Shown here piece by piece: positions 17,280 through 25,616 of a DNA stretch of 64,000 nt. The stretch is from JAUCQB01 sp964586235 (lineage in GTDB: Bacteria > Planctomycetota > Phycisphaerae > UBA1845 > PWPN01). Position 1 is the stretch's first letter; each line of letters begins with the position of its first letter. Below the pieces are notes generated by a model. It saw only the letters and a list, made by a program, of their open reading frames with translations. It ran no database searches and had not been told where the DNA came from. The DNA is taken from NCBI GenBank assembly GCA_964586235.1, contig CAZPIO010000011.1:32493-96492 (forward strand). The letters are read 5' to 3'. Made by a program: the position numbers and the translations under genes.

Positions 17280-17834
17280 ATGCGGCCGCCGTTTGCCAAG
17301 TCCTGGTGGGTTGAACCTCCGATCCTTCTGGCGGGATGCTACCCGGGTGATATCGATCTGTCGGAACACCGGCGCAGAATCCAGGCCCTTCTGGGAGCTG
17401 GAATCCGTTGCGTGGTCAACCTGATGGAGGCCGATGAGACCAACCTCGATGAAAAGCCATTCGTGCCTTATGAACATCTTCTTGTCCAGATGGCCGCTGA
17501 AAGACGAGTCTTCGTCCGCTGTTTTCGATACCCGATTCCTGATTGCAGCATACCCACCACGACGGAAATGCGGGCAACTCTTGACGCCATCGACGCGACA
17601 ATCGCCGCGAAGATGCCCGTGTACGTCCATTGCTGGGGCGGTCATGGCCGGACCGGAACCGTGATTGGTTGCTGGCTGGTCAGACACGGTCTGTCAGGAG
17701 CCGAAGCCATCGAGCGGCTCACGGAGCTACGCTCACACGACCCGTACCTCCACGCACAACCCTCTCCGCAGACGCAGCAACAACGGAGCTTCGTGCTCAA
17801 TTGGGCGAGCCTCGGTCACGAAACCGACCAGTAA
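17280..17834 (+). CDS. Dual-specificity/tyrosine phosphatase
   Basis: A 184-residue protein with the cysteine-phosphatase loop HCWGGHGRTG (Cys118, Arg124) and a likely general acid in YPIPDCSIP (Asp88). The fold is that of rhodanese-phosphatase/DSP enzymes. The next gene, 12 bases downstream, encodes an ADP-ribosylglycohydrolase. Phosphatase plus ADP-ribosylglycohydrolase pairs have been linked to ARPP proteins in predicted immune systems; an ARPP-1 gene lies at 62881-63891. Substrate unknown. Confidence 0.85.
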   Translation: MRPPFAKSWWVEPPILLAGCYPGDIDLSEHRRRIQALLGAGIRCVVNLMEADETNLDEKPFVPYEHLLVQMAAERRVFVRCFRYPIPDCSIPTTTEMRATLDAIDATIAAKMPVYVHCWGGHGRTGTVIGCWLVRHGLSGAEAIERLTELRSHDPYLHAQPSPQTQQQRSFVLNWASLGHETDQ

Positions 17835-17846
17835 GGAGGTGTTCCT

Positions 17847-18773
17847 GTGGATCGTATCAGTCGCATCCGCGGCAGCCTGCTTGGGCTTGCCACCGGTGAT
17901 GCCGTGGGCACCACACTGGAGTTCAACCGGCCGGGCGATTTCGAACCGATTGACGACATGGTCGGCGGCGGGCCGTTCTGTTTGAAACCCGGCCAGTGGA
18001 CGGACGACACCTCCATGGCCTTGTGCCTGGCCGAGAGCCTGATCGAGTGCCGCGGCTTTGACCCGGTCGACCGGTTGCGGCGTTACGTGCGATGGTGGCG
18101 GGATGGGCACTTGAGCAGCACCGGTGAGTGCTTCGATATCGGCACCACAACCAGCTCAGCGCTACGTCGCTTCGAGCAAACGGGTCAACCCTATTGCGGC
18201 TCAGAGAACGAGAGGTCCGCCGGGAACGGGTCCATCATGCGGTTGGCCCCGGTGCCGCTGTTCTTCGCGAACAACCCGGTCGAGGCGATTGAGCGGGCTG
18301 GGGAGAGCTCACGGACCACGCATGGTGCCCGGCCGTGCGTCGATGCCTGCCGTTACCTGGCCGCTCTCATCGTCGGGGCCGTTCAAGGGGCAACCAAGGA
18401 GCTGCTGACCTCGCCGAGATACTGCCCCGTGCCGGGTTACTGGGAAGGGCACCCGCTCTGTCCGGAGATCGATGAGGTGGCCGCGGGATCGTTTCGTGAC
18501 CGAGAACCGCCGTTGATCAAAGGCACCGGCCATGTGACTCGGTCGCTGGAGGCGGCTCTCTGGGCATTCGACCGGAGCAGTTCGTTTCGCGAAGGCTGCC
18601 TGCTGGCGGTGAACCTGGGCGACGATGCCGATACCACCGGCGCGGTCTACGGGCAGCTCGCCGGGGCGTACTACGGCGACGACGGTATTCCACTAGACTG
18701 GCGGAACAAGCTCGCTCATCGCGAACTGATCATCTCCATGGCCGATCGGCTGGCCGAAGGCAGGGCTGGCTGA
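17847..18773 (+). CDS. ADP-ribosylglycohydrolase (DraG/ARG family)
   Basis: A 308-residue protein with family signatures: GSLLGLATGDAVG near the N-terminus, TDDTSMA (52-58), GNGSIMRLAP and the second metal-binding motif GDDADTTGAVYGQLAGA. These aspartates bind two Mg ions and remove ADP-ribose from protein or nucleic acid. The GTG start follows AAGGAGG by six bases. It is in an operon with the phosphatase just upstream. Confidence 0.9.
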   Translation: MDRISRIRGSLLGLATGDAVGTTLEFNRPGDFEPIDDMVGGGPFCLKPGQWTDDTSMALCLAESLIECRGFDPVDRLRRYVRWWRDGHLSSTGECFDIGTTTSSALRRFEQTGQPYCGSENERSAGNGSIMRLAPVPLFFANNPVEAIERAGESSRTTHGARPCVDACRYLAALIVGAVQGATKELLTSPRYCPVPGYWEGHPLCPEIDEVAAGSFRDREPPLIKGTGHVTRSLEAALWAFDRSSSFREGCLLAVNLGDDADTTGAVYGQLAGAYYGDDGIPLDWRNKLAHRELIISMADRLAEGRAG

Positions 18774-18838
18774 GCGGATGTGGACTTCACGGCACGTGTG
18801 GATGCGGTGTTTACAGCACAGCGGTCTGTGAGCTTGGT

Positions 18839-19843
18839 TCAAGCTGCCTGGCGCGTGCCCTGATCTTTGGGCAGACCAGCAGCAAGCGGCGAGTCAGTGG
18901 CGAATTGTCCGTCTGAACTGCCGATAGCCCCCTCCATCTCCTCAAGCAGCCCCTTGGTCGTCTCGCTGATTCGCGACAGGCTGCCCGCCAAGGCCTTGCT
19001 GTCTCCTCCCCACATGCTGATGTACCGGCCGGCGCGGAGTTCGACGTCCAGTCCGAAGTACCGGCAAACCACGTAGGCGACGGACTCTGCCTCCAGCTCG
19101 GCGACGCTGCGGGTGATATCCGGGCTCCGCTTGCCGTCGGGGGCTTGATGGAGGCGTTCATGAGCGACCTCATGGAAAAGTGTTTTTACCTGTTGGCCCG
19201 TCGAGTGGGACGGGTCGATCTCGACCGTGCCGCCACGGCTGACTCCGTAATGCCCCTGGCCCAGCGATGAATACTTCACAGTGATCCCCCGGCCGGCGGC
19301 CACCTGTTCGGCGGCCCGCAGCAGGTGTTCCGCGTCCGCCTGCACTTCCGGAACATCGAAATCCGGCAACTCGGCCCCTTCGGTCTGCGACACGTCAAAC
19401 ACGCAGGTCGCCTTGAAATAGACGGCTGGGGCTTCCTTGTCTTTGGCCTCTGCGTCAGCGGCCTCATCCACGCGGCGCCGCTGCACCGGGCACGGAGCGA
19501 AGATGCGGATCGCCTTCTCGCCCCTGCGGACCGACCGGCCGAGCTTCTTCCACCTCGTGAAACCGGCGACGAGCGTCGCATCGGGCTTGGCAGTTGCGAT
19601 CAGCATCGCATTCTGCCAACTGTACTTATGGAAACGGGCCATCATGTCCAGCCAGCGGCGGAACTCCTCCGAGCCCTGCTGCTCATCGAGCACGCCGGCC
19701 AAGCGATGTAAGCTGTCCCTGATCGAGACGGCTAGCCGGGCGCGAGGGGAGGGCTCGGCTTCACTATCACCCTCACCGCCCCCGGTGCCACACATGTGGT
19801 CAGTACCCAAGTCGTTCCCTGGGCGTTTCGCGATTGCATTCAT
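18839..19843 (-). CDS. ArdC-like antirestriction protein (ssDNA-binding domain plus zincin)
   Basis: A 334-residue protein. Residues ~35-145 fit the ArdC N-terminal ssDNA-binding domain (RFHKYSWQNAMLI, FTRWKKLGRSVRRGEKAI). The C-terminal part carries HEVAH (224-228) and the downstream acid in ELEAESVAYVVC, the ImmA/IrrE-like metalloprotease core. ATG 19843 follows GGAGG, which excludes ~190 upstream residues in the same frame that have shadow-frame composition. ArdC proteins are carried by conjugative elements and protect incoming DNA from restriction. Its presence supports a mobile-element origin for this stretch. Confidence 0.85.
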   Translation of the reverse strand: MNAIAKRPGNDLGTDHMCGTGGGEGDSEAEPSPRARLAVSIRDSLHRLAGVLDEQQGSEEFRRWLDMMARFHKYSWQNAMLIATAKPDATLVAGFTRWKKLGRSVRRGEKAIRIFAPCPVQRRRVDEAADAEAKDKEAPAVYFKATCVFDVSQTEGAELPDFDVPEVQADAEHLLRAAEQVAAGRGITVKYSSLGQGHYGVSRGGTVEIDPSHSTGQQVKTLFHEVAHERLHQAPDGKRSPDITRSVAELEAESVAYVVCRYFGLDVELRAGRYISMWGGDSKALAGSLSRISETTKGLLEEMEGAIGSSDGQFATDSPLAAGLPKDQGTRQAA

Positions 19844-20206
19844 GGTTGCTACCTCCAACCAGTCTTCTTTCCCGAGACCGGCCTGCTGAAGTGCCGGGCT
19901 CGGGCTGATTCCGGGCCGGCTCTTGGCCAACGATGAAAGCGCTACGGGTATGAAGGGGGCGGATGACCCTTTGAAGAAAACGATCTGTGAAGCCCGATGT
20001 TCTTGCCGAGACCGGTTGGCCGTCGGTCCGGACGGGAACGCCCGATAAGGCCGTTGTATACAGGGCCGATCATTCCAGTCCCTTTTCCATAACATGTTTC
20101 TGGGCTTGAGGTTAGTGTGGGACCCGATCACCGGTGCCGGTGACGGGTACCCCCAAGGACCAGGGGCCAGCCGTGAGGCTCGCATTGAACAGTGGGAGGT
20201 TTCGCA
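19844..20206. other. Divergent intergenic region between ardC-like and the next plus-strand gene
   Basis: 363 bases. It should hold back-to-back promoters. A GGGAGG lies just before 20207, and the ardC ribosome site lies at the other end. The mid-part contains CCGATCACCGGTGCCGG-like GC-rich short dyads but no clear operator. No gene was supported. Confidence 0.4.
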
Positions 20207-20545
20207 ATGACCAAGGACTACCAAGAAAGGCTCCAGAAGGTGATGAGCGGCGATCCGGAGGGCAAGGAGGCGTTTAGGGACCCGGCCTTTGTGGCCGCTT
20301 TCCAGGCGGACATCTGGCGGGCCATGAGGCTGGCCAAGGCCCGCTACCAGAAGGAGAAGCGCCAGAAAGAGGCCGCGGCCCGGCGGGAGGCCCGAAAAGG
20401 CCTGAGGGAGGACGCCCAAGGAGGGTTGGCAACCGGGCCGAACGGCATCGGCACCGCTTTATCCGCCAACTCGACCAATAACGGTGAGGCGAAGATGCCG
20501 GTACGGCCGGGTGACAGGTACTCCAGAAACGTTCCACGGAAATAA
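20207..20545 (+). CDS. Small basic hypothetical protein
   Basis: 112 residues. The N-terminal half is a long charged helix (DYQERLQKVMSGDPEGKEAF, then MRLAKARYQKEKRQKEAAAR), possibly coiled coil or nucleic-acid binding. The C-terminal part is Gly/Asn-rich and disordered. ATG 20207 follows GGGAGG by six bases. Unrecognised family. Confidence 0.55.
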   Translation: MTKDYQERLQKVMSGDPEGKEAFRDPAFVAAFQADIWRAMRLAKARYQKEKRQKEAAARREARKGLREDAQGGLATGPNGIGTALSANSTNNGEAKMPVRPGDRYSRNVPRK

Positions 20546-20565
20546 TCCCGCCATAACTAAGTAAC

Positions 20566-20601
20566 GGCGGCACATTGCAGGGCATGTGTCCCTGCACCGC
20601 C
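20566..20601 (+). ncRNA. Structured leader element: two-tier hairpin between genes
   Basis: GGCGG (20566-20570) pairs with CCGCC (20597-20601), and inside it TGCAGGG (20576-20582) pairs with CCCTGCA (20590-20596) around CATGTGT, with a 5-base bulge on one side. Twelve base pairs in 36 bases. No T tract follows, so it is not a standard terminator; it sits 25 bases before the next start codon. Possible 5' UTR regulation or transcript processing. Confidence 0.4.
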
Positions 20602-20626
20602 AAGTTCCATATTAGAGGAGACCAAA

Positions 20627-21292
20627 ATGCACAGAGAGTCGGAGAGTGAGAGGTGCGGGGCAATGACGGTTAGTGAACTGGCAAGGAATATCTGTGTTCC
20701 CAGTGAATGGATTGTTGGTCTATGTGTTGCTGCGAATGTTCCAGGAGTGACCGGTGGGGGGTCGGTACTGTCGCCGAAGCAGTGTCAACAGATTCGAGAT
20801 GCTTACCGAAAGGCTCAGGTGAAGCGAAACGGGACGAACGGAAGCCACGGCCCGGTGAACCGGATGATGCCAATGCCGCAGCCCCCGGCACCCGGCTCGG
20901 TACGACGGCCAACGGCCGGTCCAGGCGGTCGGGGTGAACCGCAGGGGCGGGCAGGAGCCCACGACATCGCGGCAAAGGCCAGGAATCTGATCAGTGACGG
21001 GCACTACGATTTCGCGATCATCATCCTCTATGCCCCAATCGACAACGCCATGAGACGCCGGTTGACGCCGGAGCAGTTGGTGGGCAACAGGCCGATCGAG
21101 GACAACTTCGGCCCGCCGAACGAGTCAGTTCTTTCCAGAGACCTGCATCATGTGCGGATCCTGGCGAACCAGGCCAAGCATGAAGGATTAGTCCCCACCC
21201 GCTACGAGGCGGAAAAGGCCTTGTGGCTCTATCAGTGGCTGTTCGGTCCGCAGGGTGAATTTGGCCGGTCGAACGGTAAGCCGAGTTGCTGA
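20627..21292 (+). CDS. Hypothetical protein with HEPN-like C-terminal helices
   Basis: 221 residues. The N-terminal ~65 residues resemble a small helix-turn-helix (SELARNICVPSEWIVGLCVAANVP, then SPKQCQQIRDAY). A Pro/Gly-rich linker follows (~70-115). The C-terminal ~100 residues are helical (AKARNLISDGHYDFAIIILY, then ILANQAKHEGLVPTRYEAEK) and look like a HEPN bundle, but the RxxxxH motif is not clear. ATG follows AGAGGAG. Confidence 0.5.
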   Translation: MHRESESERCGAMTVSELARNICVPSEWIVGLCVAANVPGVTGGGSVLSPKQCQQIRDAYRKAQVKRNGTNGSHGPVNRMMPMPQPPAPGSVRRPTAGPGGRGEPQGRAGAHDIAAKARNLISDGHYDFAIIILYAPIDNAMRRRLTPEQLVGNRPIEDNFGPPNESVLSRDLHHVRILANQAKHEGLVPTRYEAEKALWLYQWLFGPQGEFGRSNGKPSC

Positions 21293-21399
21293 AGGATGAC
21301 CAACTAGCCGGGAGGGCTCCGGCAAACACGGAGCCCTCCCCTCAGCAGGTGGCGTTTGGCAGGAACATAGGAACCAGAAACAAACGGAGGAGCAAGACA

Positions 21400-21903
21400 A
21401 TGCAGAACACTGATCTAATCTTCAACAGAGCTTGTGAGACACTCAGGGAGATGGATCTCGACCCCAGAATCGATGAGAACGAACGGGCGGCGCTTACTGG
21501 CATCAACACGCGGCACGGACCCCTCGATGTCGTTGTTCACGTCAGCGAAAAACCGTCTCAGCTCGGGATCGTCGTTCGGTTGCCATCGCGGATTCCGGAG
21601 GATTCACGAGTCCGGGTTGCCGAACTGATCACCCGGGCCAATTTCGGCTGGTCGGTCGGCTCCATCAACATGAACATGGCCGATGGTCTCCTGGCCTGGC
21701 ACGCATCCATACCTATCGAAGACGGAAGTGTGACCGCGAGGCAGTTTCAGCACACACTGGAGGCGGGACTGGTCATGATGAGCGTGTACTACCGGGCGAT
21801 CAACCGTTTGATTTATGCCGATGATCTCTCGCCGGCAGAAGCCGTCGCGGAGGTGATGATGGCGGCGCCGCCGGCCGGGAACTGTGAAAGGAGAGCGTCA
21901 TGA
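21400..21903 (+). CDS. YbjN/type III chaperone-like protein
   Basis: 167 residues. The pattern of DVVVHVSEKPSQLGIVVRLPS, then VAELITRANFGWSVGSINMN, then GLLAWHASIPIE fits the YbjN/T3SS-chaperone-like fold: beta sheet, helix, then strand. ATG 21400 follows GGAGGAG. It overlaps the glycosylase-like gene as ATGA, so both are likely made in step. Function unknown. Confidence 0.6.
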   Translation: MQNTDLIFNRACETLREMDLDPRIDENERAALTGINTRHGPLDVVVHVSEKPSQLGIVVRLPSRIPEDSRVRVAELITRANFGWSVGSINMNMADGLLAWHASIPIEDGSVTARQFQHTLEAGLVMMSVYYRAINRLIYADDLSPAEAVAEVMMAAPPAGNCERRAS

Positions 21904-22745
21904 TCAACTTCGACGTTCTCAAGCTCTTCAAACGCCTGCAGGAGATACCCGGCCTGCAGGGCGGCTGGTGGGAGATGAACCAATCCGGCGTCGACCGCGG
22001 CATGGAGGCGATTCTCATCCAGCGGTGCACGCGCGAGATCGCCACCTACGCGCTGGCCCGGCTGCGCCTCGCGTGCATGCCGGAGCTGGCTGGCAGGTGG
22101 GAGGCAGATATCGCCGAGGTGATCCGCTGGGCGAGAACGCAGGGCGGCGGCTGCAGCACGATGGTGAAGGCGATCGAGATGGAAGGAAATCGCCGGACGC
22201 CGCGGGCCATCGCCGCCGCCGCAAGTCTGCGGTACTACCACAAGCGTGTCTACGACAATCCCGTGATCAAGTTAGCGTGGACCGCAAAAGGCCTGGCCGC
22301 TGCGGAAACGGTATCCTGCGAACAGTTCCTCACCTATCCGATTTCGGGCAGCACGTGGGCCAGGAAATACCAGACGCTGTTGAGCCTCATCCGCCATATC
22401 CGGCAGACGCCGATGGCGAGGATGACCGACGACCAGGTGTACCAGTCGCTTCTGTCCCTGTCGGGCGTGGGGCCGCAGTCTGCCAGCATGATCTCGCTGT
22501 TCTGGCTCGACCGGCCGGAGCCGATCATTGATGATTACTTGAAGCGAGTTCTGACGGCTTGGTCGATGGTCCCGACAGGCTCCGCCATGAATGGCCGCGA
22601 GGCCTTGCGGAGCCATCTGAAGAAAGGCGCCATCCAGGTTTCGCGCTCTTTTCCGGACTGGACGCCCCAGCGGGTGCTGGCCTGCATCTACCTGTGGTGT
22701 TGCGAGGTGGGCAGGTTCGGGTTGGCGGGAGTGGAAAGAGAATAG
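21900..22745 (+). CDS. HhH-GPD (endonuclease III-like) DNA glycosylase-related protein
   Basis: 281 residues. The C-terminal half contains the helix-hairpin-helix LLSLSGVGPQSASMISLF followed by PIIDDYLKRVL, where the Asp-Asp lies at the position of the catalytic Asp of HhH-GPD glycosylases. The usual LPGVG-K lysine is replaced by a Gln/Ser region, and there is no C-terminal iron-sulfur Cys cluster. It may be a structural or sequence-specific DNA-binding relative rather than an active lyase. Translationally coupled to the upstream YbjN-like gene. The N-terminal ~130 residues match nothing I recognise. Confidence 0.6.
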   Translation: MINFDVLKLFKRLQEIPGLQGGWWEMNQSGVDRGMEAILIQRCTREIATYALARLRLACMPELAGRWEADIAEVIRWARTQGGGCSTMVKAIEMEGNRRTPRAIAAAASLRYYHKRVYDNPVIKLAWTAKGLAAAETVSCEQFLTYPISGSTWARKYQTLLSLIRHIRQTPMARMTDDQVYQSLLSLSGVGPQSASMISLFWLDRPEPIIDDYLKRVLTAWSMVPTGSAMNGREALRSHLKKGAIQVSRSFPDWTPQRVLACIYLWCCEVGRFGLAGVERE

Positions 22746-22762
22746 AGCTCTCGCTACCTCAT

Positions 22763-22786
22763 GAGAAGAAGCGCCCTTTCGGGCGC
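22763..22786 (-). terminator. Candidate intrinsic terminator of the minus-strand operon
   Basis: On the minus strand GCGCCC-GAAA-GGGCGC (22771-22786) is followed by TTCTTCTC. It lies 31 bases after the stop of the 22818-23435 gene, where the long cobT-side transcript should end. Confidence 0.6.
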
Positions 22787-22817
22787 GAAGAAAGAGAGGA
22801 AGGAGGAGAGAGGGAAT

Positions 22818-23435
22818 TCACGTCCTGGGCTTCCAGAACTCCCATCCATTCGTGACGCCACCGCCGCGACCGAGGTTGTGGGCCTGGCGGCAGTGTTCGG
22901 TGGCCTCGATGGCTGCACGGGTTGGGGTGAGGCAGACTTTGCCGTTGGCCGAGCCGGAAGTGATCAGCAGGCTGCGGCCGCTCTTGACTTGGGCGTTCTC
23001 CACCACGGTTGCGGTGAAGATCTCGGTGCCGATGCGGCCGATCAGTTCCGTGTTCACCGGCCACCAGTCGTGCTTCTCCCGCTCGCGGCCGACGCAAGCA
23101 GTCGAAATCTTCGACTCGCGGGTTCGCTGTTGTTCGTACTCGCCGCGCTTCATCGCAGGTTGTGGGGCGCGCGAGCGGATCTGCCTGGTGGTCCTTGTGG
23201 ATCGAGGCGGGCCAGCCGAATCGACGGCGGATGGGACGCCAGTACCATTGACCGCCGCATCATCCAGCACCTCTGCGACTTGATCGGCCTCCTGTTCTGA
23301 CTCCGTCGGCTCGTCAGTCTCATCCTCGGCGGCTATCACCACTGTTCCCGTGGCACCTGCCCGCAGCATCTCCAGATCTTCCTCCGTCAGCAGGTTCGCA
23401 ACGCTCAACATCATTTCCATCTTCTTATCCAACAT
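22818..23435 (-). CDS. Hypothetical protein downstream of the CobT-like gene
   Basis: 205 residues. The N-terminus is acidic (LLTEEDLEML, ETDEPTESEQEADQVAEVLDD), then an Arg/Ser linker and a C-terminal ~70-residue domain with RIGTEIFTATVVENAQVKSG, then ITSGSANGKVCLTPTRAAIE, which looks like a small beta domain plus helix. It overlaps the CobT-like stop by about 11 bases, so the two genes are probably co-translated. Family not recognised. Confidence 0.5.
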   Translation of the reverse strand: MLDKKMEMMLSVANLLTEEDLEMLRAGATGTVVIAAEDETDEPTESEQEADQVAEVLDDAAVNGTGVPSAVDSAGPPRSTRTTRQIRSRAPQPAMKRGEYEQQRTRESKISTACVGREREKHDWWPVNTELIGRIGTEIFTATVVENAQVKSGRSLLITSGSANGKVCLTPTRAAIEATEHCRQAHNLGRGGGVTNGWEFWKPRT

Positions 23436-25314
23436 GGCATAGCCCCTTTCGTAATGCCCGGCCTAACAGTTTGCAGAGCTGAGCCGGAAGGTCCTCGAGT
23501 TGGTGTATCACGATCGAATCCGCGACCACTTCGCGGATGCTCTCATCGAGAATGCCCACGCCGACCGGCTCGATGCCCGCCCGGGCGATACGGCCGGCCA
23601 CATGCCGGGCGTGGTTCATGGCCGCCTCGCCGCAGCCCTCGCAGCCGGCCTTGCCGTCGGTGAGCACCAGCAGGATCCGGCGGTTCTCCGGCCGGGCGAT
23701 CAGCCTGCCGGCCGCGATCTGCATGGCCTCGCCCAGGGGCGTGAGCCCGGAGCCCCGGACACCCGGCAGCCGCCGCAGGGCCGCCTTGACCGGCTCGCCG
23801 AACCGGCAGATCAGCCCGATCTCCAGGTTGGCCAGGCGGGCGTAGCGCTCGCGGAGCTTGCTTGCATCCTGGCCGCTGAGCTGGCTGATCTGGGTGGTGT
23901 TGACCTCGTTGCCGGTGGTGAAGGTCAGGGCCTCGGCGGCGATCTTGAGATCCGCCAGGGCCTCCAGCAGCACGCGCACGGCGCTGCGGGCCACTTCCAT
24001 CTTGCGGGTGGTCATGCTCCCGGAGGCATCCAGCAGGATGCTCACGGCCGTGGACTGCCCCTGCACGACGCAGCGGGTGCGGAAAACATCCAGGCCGCTG
24101 CGGTCCATGCACAGGCGGTGCAGGGCACGGGGCGAGAGGCTCCCGCGGAGCTGGTCCTCGCGCCACCATCGCTTCTCGGCCGAGCGAAGGGCGTTGGTGA
24201 GCCCCCGGCGCAGGCGACGAACAATGTCCTGGCCGTTCTCGAGCAGGGTGTGTACGTCGTTGTCGGCCGCCGTGGGAACAACCGCGATGCGGTCATGCTC
24301 CTTGGTGAAGACCCGATACTGCCGCGAGGAATCCGCATGCTGCACTGCCTGATTGATGGCTTCCACCAAGGCCTCTCCGATAAGCGAACGACCCAGGCCG
24401 CCAGAGCCTGAGCCTCCCGAAGGACCGGGCATTGAAGAGTCCGATCCGTCGACGGTTTGAGCACATGTGGACGGGGCGGGCTGCCCGGAGGAACTGTCTG
24501 TGCCGCCAGGAGTACCCGCGGCTTCGTCAGCCTTCGCGGAGTCCGATTGGCTCGTGCCATCCGCCTGCGATCCGGGGTTTCCCTTGCCTTTGTCAGTATC
24601 GGTACCAGGCTGCTGCTCCGTATCCTGCTCTGGACCTTGGCTTTCCTGGCCGGATGATGAAGATGGCAATCCAGACTTGCTGTTCGCCCCTTTCTCGGAT
24701 TGCCCAGTCTGACTAGGTTGTCGACGTTGCTGTCGCTGAGCCGCACGCTGCTGCCAGCGTTGCAGGATCAGCTCGGCCAGTTCGCCGGCCTCGTGGGTGG
24801 TGCCGATCTGAGGAAATCGAGCCAGGAGGTCTTCATACCCGGCCAGTTCACGATCCAGCCCCATCAGGTCGCCATGATGCGACAGTCTGAGGTACACGGC
24901 CGTGCAGAAGCGGTCGAACGGCCCGCGCTGCCGGATCAGTTGAGCCACCCGGCCGCGGATCTGGCGGAACATCATGTCCAGGTTGTGCCGGACACCCGGC
25001 CAGCGGTCCATCGCCCGGCGTTCAATGAGGGCGTCCTCGATCACATTGAGCAGGCCATCGAAGCCGGGGTGCTTCCTGGCAAACTGCTCGGCTACCCCGA
25101 AATCCGAGAAGGCCACGTGGCCCATCTCGTGATCCAGGTAGCCAATCAGGCACTTCTCAAGATCGCTGTCCATCGGTGTAGGTACCGATGGCAACACGAT
25201 TTGCGTGCCGTCGGTCCAGGCGTTGTCGCCCTGGCAGACGACTTGGACACCAGACTGTTCGGTGAGTGTTCTTGCCAGCCGTTCGAGCTGGCTTTCGAAT
25301 GGGTTTGCACGCAT
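23425..25314 (-). CDS. CobT-like VWA protein with a HEMGH segment
   Basis: 629 residues. The N-terminal domain (~1-200) contains the zinc-protease-like motif HEMGH (62-66) in GYLDHEMGHVAFSDF, which is not expected for a plain VWA chaperone. A long Ser/Gly/Gln/Asp-rich low-complexity linker follows (~215-330). The C-terminal part is a VWA domain with the MIDAS motif DASGSM and later TPLGEAM and LTDGKA, as in CobT. Its likely partner is the CobS-like AAA ATPase at 32376-33446 on the same strand. ATG 25314 follows AAAGGAG. MoxR/CobS-VWA pairs act as chaperones or metal-insertion engines; no cobalamin gene is present, so that role is unlikely here. Confidence 0.82.
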   Translation of the reverse strand: MRANPFESQLERLARTLTEQSGVQVVCQGDNAWTDGTQIVLPSVPTPMDSDLEKCLIGYLDHEMGHVAFSDFGVAEQFARKHPGFDGLLNVIEDALIERRAMDRWPGVRHNLDMMFRQIRGRVAQLIRQRGPFDRFCTAVYLRLSHHGDLMGLDRELAGYEDLLARFPQIGTTHEAGELAELILQRWQQRAAQRQQRRQPSQTGQSEKGANSKSGLPSSSSGQESQGPEQDTEQQPGTDTDKGKGNPGSQADGTSQSDSAKADEAAGTPGGTDSSSGQPAPSTCAQTVDGSDSSMPGPSGGSGSGGLGRSLIGEALVEAINQAVQHADSSRQYRVFTKEHDRIAVVPTAADNDVHTLLENGQDIVRRLRRGLTNALRSAEKRWWREDQLRGSLSPRALHRLCMDRSGLDVFRTRCVVQGQSTAVSILLDASGSMTTRKMEVARSAVRVLLEALADLKIAAEALTFTTGNEVNTTQISQLSGQDASKLRERYARLANLEIGLICRFGEPVKAALRRLPGVRGSGLTPLGEAMQIAAGRLIARPENRRILLVLTDGKAGCEGCGEAAMNHARHVAGRIARAGIEPVGVGILDESIREVVADSIVIHQLEDLPAQLCKLLGRALRKGLCHVG

Positions 25315-25616
25315 ACACGTGCTCCTTTCTTGCGATGCGCATGAAAAAAGCCACGCCCGCCGGCATCGCGAGGGGCGGGCACGGCCTCCTGCTGGATCAG
25401 CACGCGAAACAGGGACCCCCAAGTCCATCCTCCTGAGCACGTCACTACGGCCGATCAGGAAGCGTCTGACAGTCTCAGAGCAAGACCGGAGGTATTCGGT
25501 GGACGCAACAATGAAAGAGCTGTATGCTGGTTTCCTGCATTCTTGCTGGAGATGTGGTCTGGTGAAACTCCTTGAGGAGTGTCGGCTCGCCCACTAGGGG
25601 GAGAAGGAGGGCTTCA
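25315..25616. other. Divergent region between the CobT-like gene and the secreted block
   Basis: 302 bases. It carries the ribosome site for the CobT-like gene on one side and GAAGGAGG for the secreted protein on the other. No gene, no clear operator. It is the left edge of the secreted-protein insertion. Confidence 0.4.

Noticed and set aside
23500..24411. Plus-strand open frame opposite the CobT-like gene
   Set aside because: Antisense to the VWA gene, Gly/Ala/Gln-rich and without family features.
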